Shown here in pieces: positions 6,883 to 14,538 of a DNA stretch of 25,729 nt (position 1 is its first letter; every line of letters starts with the position of its first letter). The stretch is from an uncultured Lachnospiraceae bacterium (GTDB lineage Bacteria; Bacillota; Clostridia; Lachnospirales; Lachnospiraceae): positions 1 to 25,729 of the forward strand of contig CALDIE010000098.1 of NCBI GenBank assembly GCA_937901625.1. The letters are read 5' to 3'. The translations under genes were made by a program, and so were the position numbers. The notes under the pieces were generated by a model. The model was not told the DNA's origin and made no database searches. It saw only the letters and a program-made list of their open reading frames with translations.

Positions 6883-8457
6883 GTGGAATGGTATATGAAG
6901 TTATTGCATGACTGGCGAGTGCTGTTGATACTGATGCCCATTTCGATGGGCATCCTTTGTATGTTTGCAGAACGGGGGATGAAGATCCTCTGCGGAAAAG
7001 CGGATAAAAATGAGAAGTGGCTTTTAAATCCATACCGTGCATGGGGGACTGGATTTGGAGCCTTTTTTACGTTATATGGCCTGCTTCACCGCTCTTTGCA
7101 GGGACCGGATATCTACTTAGAGGAAGAGAAGATCCTAAATGAGTCCATCTGGTGGTGGCATATCAGCGCATGGGTGATGGCGGTGGCGATATTGGCCTGT
7201 GTGCTTAAGGAAATCTCGCCCATCTTATGGAAGAAGGTGTTGGACCGCAAGCTGGAGCGCCTGATAAAAAAGGGTGAGCGTAAGGATACGCCGACTGATC
7301 CGGAGAGTGATGGGACAGGGGGAGATCCACAAGAGGATGTGGTATATGAAGATTTTAAAGGGGAGTCTATAGAGAAATCCATAGATACACCGGCGGAGAT
7401 CGTGCCCGTAAAGAAAGCGCGCGCGCCGTATGATTACGCACCGGAGTTACTTTGCGGCTTTCTCTTCTATTTTTACGCGACACATATCCAGAGAGATCCG
7501 ATAGCCGTTCTGGAGTTTAATACGGATCGTATTTTATCTACGGGATTGGGAAACTTTTACAGACTTTTGCTCAGCCTTTCGGACGGAATGGATGTAAAGA
7601 AGTTTTTAGCGTACATAATGCCTTTGGCGGCGGTATTTTTATCCGTCTATGTATATCATTTCTTTGCAAAGGTTGCGGGGCTTAAGCAGCGCGAAAGACG
7701 TTACTTTGTGATGGCGGTCTACCTCTTTATCCTGGTAACCGGGATAGAGGATCAGTGGAAGATCTTTAACCTTGCCGGATATCCCTGGGAGGATCGGGTG
7801 CTTTTCGCGTCCGTGGCGGCGCCTTTTATGTGCGCGGTGCTGATGGAAGCGGTAGCGTTGGTTTGGCGCGTCATCCGTAAGGAAATCAGCGGGAAGTCGA
7901 TCGTATACTCCGCGGTACGTCTGGTGCTCCATGTCCTGACAGTGATCGCTGTCTTTAAAGTCTTTGGTCCTCTGGATCATGTGATGATAGAGACGGTATC
8001 CGAAGGAGATATCGCGGGAGCGGATTATATCGGGACGGCTTTTGTGGGTAGCAGGCTCTCTCTTTCTCAGTGGATACCGGTTTTATGCGAGATACTTAAA
8101 TATTATGGCGTTGGACGCCTGGATATCGTACTTTTGCTGGTATGTCTGATCCTGCTGCTTGTTAAGAAGGAGGAGCGTACGAGCCCCCTTCTTCTTACGG
8201 AAGGGATCCTTTTGCTGATCCTTTTCTCTCCCATGGTGATGTTTCCGCTGTTAACGACATACGGATCGGATACATACGCGGGGCTGTTGGGGATCCTTTC
8301 CCTTCCGCAGGCGGTGATGTATACAGCCGTTCGCATGACAGAGGCGGAGGATCGTCCCTGGAAGAAGGCACTGTGGATCCTCGGATTTGTGATGGTGATC
8401 TACGGGCTGGTATCGTTTAATACCGGGATGAGCGGGGAAGTGAGGGGATTGAGATGA
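6883..8457 (+). CDS. Polytopic membrane protein of unknown function in a glycan locus
   Basis: The protein has 524 residues with GTG start 6883; ATG 6895 is an equally possible start, and neither has a strong ribosome binding site. The N-terminal third has about three membrane segments. A charged, low-complexity cytoplasmic stretch follows (about residues 125-180, rich in Lys, Asp, Glu, Gly and Pro), then about eight further segments. No catalytic motif stands out. It overlaps the next gene by ATGA at 8454 and so is translationally coupled to it. Its association with a second polytopic protein, sugar-nucleotide enzymes and a glycosyltransferase suggests a role in making or exporting a surface glycan. 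A perfect 9-bp hairpin with a TTCG loop (6933-6954) lies about 17 codons after the start. Confidence 0.75.
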   Translation: MEWYMKLLHDWRVLLILMPISMGILCMFAERGMKILCGKADKNEKWLLNPYRAWGTGFGAFFTLYGLLHRSLQGPDIYLEEEKILNESIWWWHISAWVMAVAILACVLKEISPILWKKVLDRKLERLIKKGERKDTPTDPESDGTGGDPQEDVVYEDFKGESIEKSIDTPAEIVPVKKARAPYDYAPELLCGFLFYFYATHIQRDPIAVLEFNTDRILSTGLGNFYRLLLSLSDGMDVKKFLAYIMPLAAVFLSVYVYHFFAKVAGLKQRERRYFVMAVYLFILVTGIEDQWKIFNLAGYPWEDRVLFASVAAPFMCAVLMEAVALVWRVIRKEISGKSIVYSAVRLVLHVLTVIAVFKVFGPLDHVMIETVSEGDIAGADYIGTAFVGSRLSLSQWIPVLCEILKYYGVGRLDIVLLLVCLILLLVKKEERTSPLLLTEGILLLILFSPMVMFPLLTTYGSDTYAGLLGILSLPQAVMYTAVRMTEAEDRPWKKALWILGFVMVIYGLVSFNTGMSGEVRGLR

Positions 8458-9602
8458 TGACGATGCCCCTGTTGTTAAATTGCCTGCTCTGGTTTGTGGT
8501 ATACCCGTCCCTGACAGGATACCTGATCGGCGTACGCTACCCTGCGGAGTTTACCAGACCTCTTGCTTTTCGCTATCTGGCGGGCTTCTGGGTGATGTTT
8601 GGGATCTTCAGCCTGATCTGTATACCGTATACCCTGATGGAGAAAACTTTAACAGAATTGAAGGATCTGTATGTTTTGATCATACACGGATTGGCTCTGG
8701 TATCCCTTGCGGTTTTCGGTATTCGTCATCGTTCTAAGGAGAGGATCCTCACATCGGTCCAAGCGGTGAAGGAGGCGGCGTCGGATCGATGGGAGATGAT
8801 CAGGAGTTATACCCGGGAAGACTGGATCCTGCTTATCCTGACGGCGGCGATCATTGCTTTTCAATTGTACAGGAAGATACGGGAGTCGACGGGGATTTAC
8901 TCCGATGATACTACATATATATCGATGGCAAATGATATACTCTATACCGACCGGATCTACCGGGTCGGTTTCACCACCGGGAAGCTTATAGAAAGTGTAT
9001 GGGATATTCCGGCGGGAAAAAAGTATCTGATGGTTTTCTGGTATATTATGGAAGCCTTTTACTCCCGGATCCTGGGTATCCATCCGCTGGTCTTTGCGAG
9101 GACACTGTTTCCGGCGCTGCATCTGTTGTTAGGGTATATCACGGTTTTTCATGTATCGGGGAAACTGCTGGGTAAAAACTTTGAGAAGAAGAGTAAGGCA
9201 GCCTTATATTTTCTGCTGACCGTTCTGATCGAATACCACGAGATGGAGATCTTACAGGATCAGGTATGGGGAAAGACGATCTTTTACGCGACCTTTTTCT
9301 TTTTTCTCTTTTATCTGGTCAACTGTGTGTCGCAGGAGGCTTCGGCGACCCGGTACGGAGCGCTGCTCTTTCTGGTATGCGAGGGAGGCGTGGGGCTTAC
9401 CACGATGTCGCTGCTGCTTGTGAGTGTGACTACGGCGGTACAGACGATCCTGTGGTCGGCCCGAAGGAGAAAGATCGTTCCGTTGGTTGCCGGTGGTTTT
9501 GTGGGGCTGGCTGTAGGGTGGCATGCGTTGGTATATATGACTGTGAAGTTCCCGGAGATCACGGAAAAAATTCTGGCTCTGACCTGGGAGAGGTTCTTTT
9601 GA
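8454..9602 (+). CDS. Polytopic membrane protein, putative GT-C-like glycosyltransferase N-terminal part
   Basis: The 382-residue protein has about nine hydrophobic segments. After the first four comes an extracytoplasmic-type loop with the acidic motif YSDDTTYISMANDILY (about 150-165), reminiscent of the first-loop acidic residues of GT-C glycosyltransferases. It then continues with WDIPAGKKYLMVFWYIMEAF. It stops abruptly after a membrane segment at ILALTWERFF. Comparable Clostridial membrane proteins (DUF6077-like, from memory) are about 600-700 residues and end in a soluble domain. The next gene (9697) supplies such a C-terminal half, so the pair may be a split gene. ATG 8454 overlaps the upstream stop; ATG 8457 is an alternative. 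Function is inferred from context only. Confidence 0.7.
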   Translation: MMTMPLLLNCLLWFVVYPSLTGYLIGVRYPAEFTRPLAFRYLAGFWVMFGIFSLICIPYTLMEKTLTELKDLYVLIIHGLALVSLAVFGIRHRSKERILTSVQAVKEAASDRWEMIRSYTREDWILLILTAAIIAFQLYRKIRESTGIYSDDTTYISMANDILYTDRIYRVGFTTGKLIESVWDIPAGKKYLMVFWYIMEAFYSRILGIHPLVFARTLFPALHLLLGYITVFHVSGKLLGKNFEKKSKAALYFLLTVLIEYHEMEILQDQVWGKTIFYATFFFFLFYLVNCVSQEASATRYGALLFLVCEGGVGLTTMSLLLVSVTTAVQTILWSARRRKIVPLVAGGFVGLAVGWHALVYMTVKFPEITEKILALTWERFF

Positions 9603-9634
9603 CCGGACATAAGCGGACAGAGTGTAAGGAGCAT

Positions 9635-9679
9635 TTGTCTGCTTTAAGTATGCTTTAAGTTTGATTTAAGTTTGATTAT
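9635..9679 (+). repeat. 11-bp direct repeats between two membrane-protein genes
   Basis: Three near-identical units of the form CTTTAAGTATG / CTTTAAGTTTG / ATTTAAGTTTG follow each other with period 11, plus a partial ATT. They lie between the stop of one membrane protein and the GAAAGGA ribosome binding site (9681-9687) of the next. In this frame they add stop codons, so they are not coding. Confidence 0.7.
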
Positions 9680-9696
9680 AGAAAGGATTGTAAGCG

Positions 9697-10560
9697 GTGC
9701 TGCTAACTTCGATCAGTGAAAACAGCATAGAGGCGATCCGCCACATGATACAGCTGGATGCCCTCTATAATTCGCAGGGGATCTATTTCCTAGCATTGAT
9801 GACGGGGATAGCGCTTTTGATGTACTACAGAAAGGAGACCGAGGCGACAAAGGCTTTTGTTCCCTACCTTCCCGTTATCCTTTGCCTGGTCTTTGTGGAG
9901 CGCTTTATACAGATCGCGCTTAAGGTTATGGGATATGAAGAGTCGTCGATGAGCGGTGTCAGCATGGTATACGGGCGCGTGCGCTGGATGCTATTTGGCG
10001 TACCGGTCGTGGGGATCGGACTCTATCTCCTGTATCACAAAGTAAACCGTAAAAGGCGTCTGGCACTTCTTCTGCTGGTGGCGGGGATCGGCTATATCTT
10101 AAATCCGACGGCTTTCGGGCATATGAACGAGACAACGGATGAGTACAAGATGCCTTATGCCCCGCGGGTGATGGCGGATTATCTGGCGGCGGAGAACGCG
10201 GAGTATCTGGAGGAGGACCGCTTAAATCACCATTTGAACATAAATATTTTTATGAATTATCCCAAGGATGCTTTGTACGCGGAGGGACCGATGTATAAGA
10301 TGCATTGGGGATTGCGGCAGTATTTTTCTCCGGCGGAGATTTATTCGAGGAATGTAACGATCGATCCGGAAAATCCCTTAAACCTTACCCGTTGGGTGCA
10401 AAACCGCAGGGAGGATCCGATCCCCCAGGCGTATTGCTACATTATATGTAACGATAATCCGGAGATCATGCGGGCGGTGGAGGAGTGCGGATATGAGGAG
10501 GTCTATCGCTATGGGGTTTACATCTTATATCATTCGATCAATCCGGAACCGGTTGATTGA
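9697..10560 (+). CDS. Membrane protein with C-terminal soluble domain, possible second half of a split gene
   Basis: The protein has 287 residues with GTG start 9697 and GAAAGGA at 9681-9687, nine bases away. Hydrophobic segments lie at about 28-41, 52-66, 92-110 and 124-139. A soluble domain of about 140 residues follows (from MNETTDEYKMPYAPRVMADYL to the end), probably extracytoplasmic. YGRVRWMLFGVPVVGIGLYL resembles a block found near the last helices of long Clostridial polytopic proteins that normally also carry an N-terminal part like the upstream gene. It may therefore be the C-terminal half of an ancestral single protein, separated by the repeat-bearing gap. The two halves could assemble as subunits. 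No specific activity can be read from it. Confidence 0.65.
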   Translation: MLLTSISENSIEAIRHMIQLDALYNSQGIYFLALMTGIALLMYYRKETEATKAFVPYLPVILCLVFVERFIQIALKVMGYEESSMSGVSMVYGRVRWMLFGVPVVGIGLYLLYHKVNRKRRLALLLLVAGIGYILNPTAFGHMNETTDEYKMPYAPRVMADYLAAENAEYLEEDRLNHHLNINIFMNYPKDALYAEGPMYKMHWGLRQYFSPAEIYSRNVTIDPENPLNLTRWVQNRREDPIPQAYCYIICNDNPEIMRAVEECGYEEVYRYGVYILYHSINPEPVD

Positions 10561-10620
10561 CCATGACAGGCAGTTTTGATATACTTTTTCGCAAGAGCCG
10601 AGGAAGGAAGTAACTCAACC

Positions 10621-12597
10621 ATGAAGATTAAGTTAAAACATTGGCAAGTGATAGCGGTGGGTCTGATGATATATGACGCGATCGTGATCGTTATCTCCTG
10701 GTTTGCAGGACTGTGGCTCCGTTTTGATTGCCGGTACTCCATGATCCCGCCGAACTACATGGAGGCTTACCTGCACTTTATTCCTTGTTATGTACTGATC
10801 TGTCTCGTGGTCTTTCTGCTTTGCGGTATTTACCGCTCCATGTGGCGCTTTGCCAGTTTTATGGAGTTGATCTGTATTGGTTTCGCGTCTTTGGTCACTT
10901 GCCTGCTCCACGCGCTTTTGATCACGATCATATTTGGCCGCATGCCGTTGGTATATTATTTTGTGGGCGCGGTATCACAGTTTTTTCTGACTCTGGCGAT
11001 CCGTTTTTCCTATCGCTTTGTTCTTCTGGTGCGTTCTAAAGGGATCGTCGGTACATCGGCGGAGCCTAAGACCAGGGTAATGCTTGTAGGTGCCGGTGTG
11101 GCCGGACAGGGAATCTTGCGTAATATCGTGGATGATAAGAACCTCGGTGAGAAGGTTGTCTGCTTTATCGATGATAACGCGAACAAGTGGGGGCGTTCCA
11201 TCGACGGCGTACCCATTGTAGGAGGAAAGAACGATATTCTGGTCAATGTAGAGAAGTACAAGGTGGATAAGATCTACATCACCATTCCCTCGGCGTCGGT
11301 GCAGGACCGTCGTGAGATCATCAATATCTGTAAGGAGAGCGATTGTGAGTTAAAGGTTCTCCCCGGTACGTCTCAGTTAGTGACCGGAAAAGTGACCATG
11401 TCGGATTTAAAAACCGTATCTATCGAGGATCTCCTCGGAAGAGAGACCATCAAGGTGGATATGCAGGAGATCTTTAAGTTCATAAGCGGCAAGGTGATCC
11501 TGGTAACAGGAGGCGGCGGATCCATCGGGGCGGAGTTATGCCGCCAGATCGCGAAGCACAGCCCCAAACAGCTGATCATCTTTGATGTATATGAGAACAA
11601 TGCTTACGATATCGAGCAGGAGCTTCGCAGGAAGTGTCCGAGATTAAATCTGGTGACACTGATCGGTTCGGTGCGTGACAGCCGCCGCCTGGATCAGGTC
11701 TTTAATGAATACAAGCCGGAGATCGTCTACCACGCGGCAGCGCATAAGCATGTGCCTCTGATGGAGACGAGCCCTCAGGAGGCGATCAAGAATAACACGA
11801 TCGGAACCTACAAGACGGCGTATGCGGCGATGATGCACGGATGCAAGCGCTTTGTTCTGATCTCTACGGACAAGGCGGTAAACCCCACCAACATCATGGG
11901 TGCCAGCAAGCGTCTGTGTGAGATGGTGGTGCAGTCCTTTGACGCTAAGATCAAAGAGGGAAAGGCGCTTGAGTTACCGAACATCCACTTCCATTATGAT
12001 GAGGATGATCAGCAGGATAGCGGTTTTGTCGGAAACCGTGGAAACGGCCTTGACGCGGAGGGGAATGCTCCGAAGACCGAGTTTGTCTGTGTGCGTTTCG
12101 GCAACGTCCTTGGAAGCAATGGCTCGGTTATCCCGCTTTTTAAGAAGCAGATCGCCGAGGGTGGTCCCGTTACGGTGACACATCCCGACATCATCCGTTA
12201 CTTTATGACGATCCCGGAGGCGGTAAGTCTCGTTTTGCAGGCCGGGACATACGCAAAGGGCGGAGAGATCTTTGTTCTTGATATGGGTGAGCCGATGAAG
12301 ATCGATACCCTTGCAAGGAACCTGATCCGCTTGTCGGGTCTGCGTCCGGACGAGGATATCCGGATCGAATACACCGGGCTTCGTCCGGGAGAGAAGATGT
12401 TTGAGGAGAAACTCATGGAGGAGGAGGGGCTTAAGACGACTCCGAATAACCTGATCCACATCGGTGCCCCCATCCCCTTTGATACGGATACATTTCTGGC
12501 GCACTTAGGCGATCTGATGGATGCTGCTTACCGGGGAGACGACGGAATCCGCGAGATGGTCGAGGAGATGACCGGGACATATCATCCGGGGGGGTAG
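10621..12597 (+). CDS. Membrane-bound UDP-sugar 4,6-dehydratase/epimerase (FlaA1/WbpM/CapD/PglF type)
   Basis: The protein has 658 residues when started at ATG 10621, with AGGAAGGA at 10601-10608. The frame stays open upstream to a TTG at 10576, but those residues are not family-like. Four membrane helices (about 10-30, 52-70, 82-104, 112-135) precede a first Rossmann fold (GAGVAG, 157-162) and the catalytic extended SDR domain, with GGGGSIG (297-303), STDKAVNPTN (from 415) and ASK (428-430). The family acts on UDP-GlcNAc-type substrates to start synthesis of modified sugars such as bacillosamine, QuiNAc or pseudaminic acid precursors. A PseI gene lies further down the window. Between the helix after ASK and FVCVRFGNVLGSNGS there is an acidic, Gly/Asn/Gln-rich insertion of roughly 40 residues that I do not recall in the family. 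Confidence 0.88.
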   Translation: MKIKLKHWQVIAVGLMIYDAIVIVISWFAGLWLRFDCRYSMIPPNYMEAYLHFIPCYVLICLVVFLLCGIYRSMWRFASFMELICIGFASLVTCLLHALLITIIFGRMPLVYYFVGAVSQFFLTLAIRFSYRFVLLVRSKGIVGTSAEPKTRVMLVGAGVAGQGILRNIVDDKNLGEKVVCFIDDNANKWGRSIDGVPIVGGKNDILVNVEKYKVDKIYITIPSASVQDRREIINICKESDCELKVLPGTSQLVTGKVTMSDLKTVSIEDLLGRETIKVDMQEIFKFISGKVILVTGGGGSIGAELCRQIAKHSPKQLIIFDVYENNAYDIEQELRRKCPRLNLVTLIGSVRDSRRLDQVFNEYKPEIVYHAAAHKHVPLMETSPQEAIKNNTIGTYKTAYAAMMHGCKRFVLISTDKAVNPTNIMGASKRLCEMVVQSFDAKIKEGKALELPNIHFHYDEDDQQDSGFVGNRGNGLDAEGNAPKTEFVCVRFGNVLGSNGSVIPLFKKQIAEGGPVTVTHPDIIRYFMTIPEAVSLVLQAGTYAKGGEIFVLDMGEPMKIDTLARNLIRLSGLRPDEDIRIEYTGLRPGEKMFEEKLMEEEGLKTTPNNLIHIGAPIPFDTDTFLAHLGDLMDAAYRGDDGIREMVEEMTGTYHPGG

Positions 12598-12778
12598 GAA
12601 GTGTTGATCTTAAAGGCGCCCGTTACCCGGAGACCGGGAAGGATCGACTCGACAGTTGACGGAGGCTCCGGGGGGTCATCGCGCAGAGAAACGGGATAGA
12701 GGGAAGAAAGATAATCGCTTTCGCTTGTTGCCGGGGGCTCCGGGGAGCATCGCGCAGAGAACTTGGAGAATACAGGGT
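12598..12778 (+). repeat. 181-bp intergenic region with an imperfect direct repeat
   Basis: GGAGGCTCCGGGGGGTCATC and the next 10 bases (12661-12690) recur as an imperfect copy at 12733-12761, offset 72 bases, and both end in CGCGCAGAGAA. Although the downstream reading frame stays open through this stretch, its translation is low-complexity basic sequence unlike the WbqC family, so I treat the region as non-coding. No terminator is evident. Confidence 0.6.
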
Positions 12779-13498
12779 ATGGTAATTACGATACATCAAC
12801 CGGAACATCTTCCGTGGCTTGGCTTGTTTAACAAGATTGCCAAGGCGGAGATGTTCGTGATCTTAGACAGCGTGCAATATGAAAAAAACTACTTCCAGAG
12901 TCGGAACAAGATCCTTGGCACCAACGGCGTGCAGTGGATCAATATTCCGGTGAATGTAAAGGGGCATATGGATGGAACGATCGCCACAACGGAGATTTCC
13001 ACCGCTCCCAATAACCTGAAGTGGAAGACCAAATATTTACAGACGATACGTCAGAGCTACGGAAAGTATCCGTTTTTTGACGAGGTCTACCCTGTGTTGG
13101 AGACGGCGATTCTTACGGAGTCGCCGTACTTTTGCGATATCAATATAGCGATCATTAAGGACTTTTGTGAATGTCTGGACATTCATCCGGAGTATGTGCG
13201 TTCCTCGGAACTGAGCGTAAACGGACTTAAGTCCTCTCTGATCCTTGATATCTGTAAAGAAGTGGGGGCAACTACCTATATTGCGGGACCGAGCGGCCGG
13301 GACTACCTTGATATGGAGTCCTTTAAGGAAGCGGGTATCGAAGTTAAGTTTAACGATTACGCTCATCCCGTGTATCCGCAGAAGCGGACGGAAGAGTTTA
13401 CGGATCATTTGTCGGCATTGGATCTTTTCATGAATTGCGGCTTTGAAGAGAGTAAGCGCATCATCATGGAGGGAAACGAGGGACTGGCGGATTATTAA
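12779..13498 (+). CDS. WbqC-like family protein
   Basis: The 239-residue protein starts at ATG 12779, where the sequence becomes WbqC-like: MVITIHQPEHLPWLGLFNKI, then FVILDSVQYEKNYFQSRNKI, WINIPV and a late SGRDYLD. These blocks are typical of the family (PF08889), which is repeatedly found in O-antigen and capsule loci. Its exact reaction is not established; a role in amino-sugar modification has been suggested. GGAGA at 12765-12769 is a reasonable ribosome binding site. The frame extends upstream to 12656, but that part is repeat-derived. It follows a sugar-nucleotide dehydratase gene and precedes a PIG-L-type deacetylase, consistent with tailoring of an amino sugar. Confidence 0.85.
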   Translation: MVITIHQPEHLPWLGLFNKIAKAEMFVILDSVQYEKNYFQSRNKILGTNGVQWINIPVNVKGHMDGTIATTEISTAPNNLKWKTKYLQTIRQSYGKYPFFDEVYPVLETAILTESPYFCDINIAIIKDFCECLDIHPEYVRSSELSVNGLKSSLILDICKEVGATTYIAGPSGRDYLDMESFKEAGIEVKFNDYAHPVYPQKRTEEFTDHLSALDLFMNCGFEESKRIIMEGNEGLADY

Positions 13499-13609
13499 GA
13501 ACGAATGCTGATAAATGGATTTTAAGAGAGAGTGCCTGATCCGGATCGTGTGTAGGAAGAAAATGTTAGGGAATAAGTAATAAAGATCAGAAAACAGGAG
13601 GAAGAAGCG

Positions 13610-14272
13610 TTGAAGATTTTGGCAATAGGCGCGCACTTGGATGACATTGAGATCGCATGCGGAGGTACTCTGGCAAAGGCAGTGGAAAACGGGCATGAGG
13701 TGAAAGTCCTGATCATGAGTAAATCGGGCTACACCAATATAGAGGGCAGGATGCAGCGCTCGGATGAAGTGGCTGTGGAGGAAGGAACGGCGGCACTTCA
13801 TGTGTTGGGCGTTAAGGATATTGAGATTGCGGATTTCCCCACCAAGGATATTCCCTGGCGTTCGGATGTGGTGAATGTGATCGATGTATGCATTACGGAG
13901 TACAACCCGGATGTGATCTTTACCCACCATCCTTTTGATACTCATCAGGCACATGTGGGCGTCAGCAACGCGACCATTTCGGCGGCCCGCAGACGCAACA
14001 CCATCTTTTTCTATGAGCCCATTACCCCTTCGGGACGCAGTTATGTGGCATTCCGCCCGCAGCTGTATGTGGATATCGAGCAGACGATCGACAAGAAGGT
14101 GGATGCGCTCAGAGAGCACAAGTCGGAGTACAACAAATTCGGCGGCGAGGACTGGGTAACCGGCGTGCACGCGCGCTGCAGTTTCCGTGGCTACGAGATC
14201 GGCAAGAAGTTCGCGGAGGCTTTTGAAGTGCTGCGTATCGAGATGGGTTTTGACCCTCAAATGTATTTGTAG
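13610..14272 (+). CDS. PIG-L family N-acetyl-sugar deacetylase
   Basis: The 220-residue protein has the LmbE/PIG-L fold. AIGAHLDDIEIACGGT near the N-terminus carries the zinc ligands H9 and D12 of the AHxDD(E) motif, with Leu in place of the usual Pro and Ile in place of the usual Glu after DD. The second metal motif appears as THHPFDTHQAH (H106, H107, H112, H115). Family members remove the N-acetyl group from GlcNAc-linked substrates. The length is normal. The start is TTG 13610, supported by AGGAGG at 13596-13601. It lies between WbqC and a glycosyltransferase, so deacetylation of a nucleotide- or lipid-linked amino sugar is plausible. The changed residue after DD is worth noting because that Glu/Asp is common in the family. 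Confidence 0.85.
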   Translation: MKILAIGAHLDDIEIACGGTLAKAVENGHEVKVLIMSKSGYTNIEGRMQRSDEVAVEEGTAALHVLGVKDIEIADFPTKDIPWRSDVVNVIDVCITEYNPDVIFTHHPFDTHQAHVGVSNATISAARRRNTIFFYEPITPSGRSYVAFRPQLYVDIEQTIDKKVDALREHKSEYNKFGGEDWVTGVHARCSFRGYEIGKKFAEAFEVLRIEMGFDPQMYL

Positions 14273-14324
14273 CAGTTTGATCGGACGAGTCTAAACAGGC
14301 AGATCCTGGCAAATGGATCCTGAC

Positions 14325-14503
14325 GGAGAGATAGAAGCCGGAAGATTCCGGCAAGCGGATTACGACGGAGAGATAGAAGCCGGCAGACAGAACCTGAGGG
14401 GCAGATAGAAGCCGGAAGATTCCGATGAGCGGATTACGGAAGAGAGATAGAAGCCGGCAGACCCTGGCAGACAGATCCTGAGGGGCAGATAGTAGCCGGC
14501 AGA
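14325..14503 (+). repeat. Five-copy degenerate repeat array between pigL-like and GT2 genes
   Basis: The core AGATAGAAGCCGG recurs at 14329, 14371, 14403, 14445 and 14487 (the last with AGTAGCC). Spacings are 42, 32, 42 and 42 bases. Each core is followed by AAGATTCCG or CAGAC, and preceded by GGAG or GGC. The 266-base gap holds no gene on the + strand. The long minus-strand frame across it is produced by the repeats themselves. Confidence 0.85.
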
Positions 14504-14538
14504 CCAGGGCAGACAAATTACAGAAGAGAGACAGTGAG

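Noticed and set aside
13037..14260. 407-codon open frame on the minus strand
   Set aside because: It lies opposite two recognisable genes (WbqC-like and PIG-L). Its translation has no family features, so it is a mirror of their codon bias.
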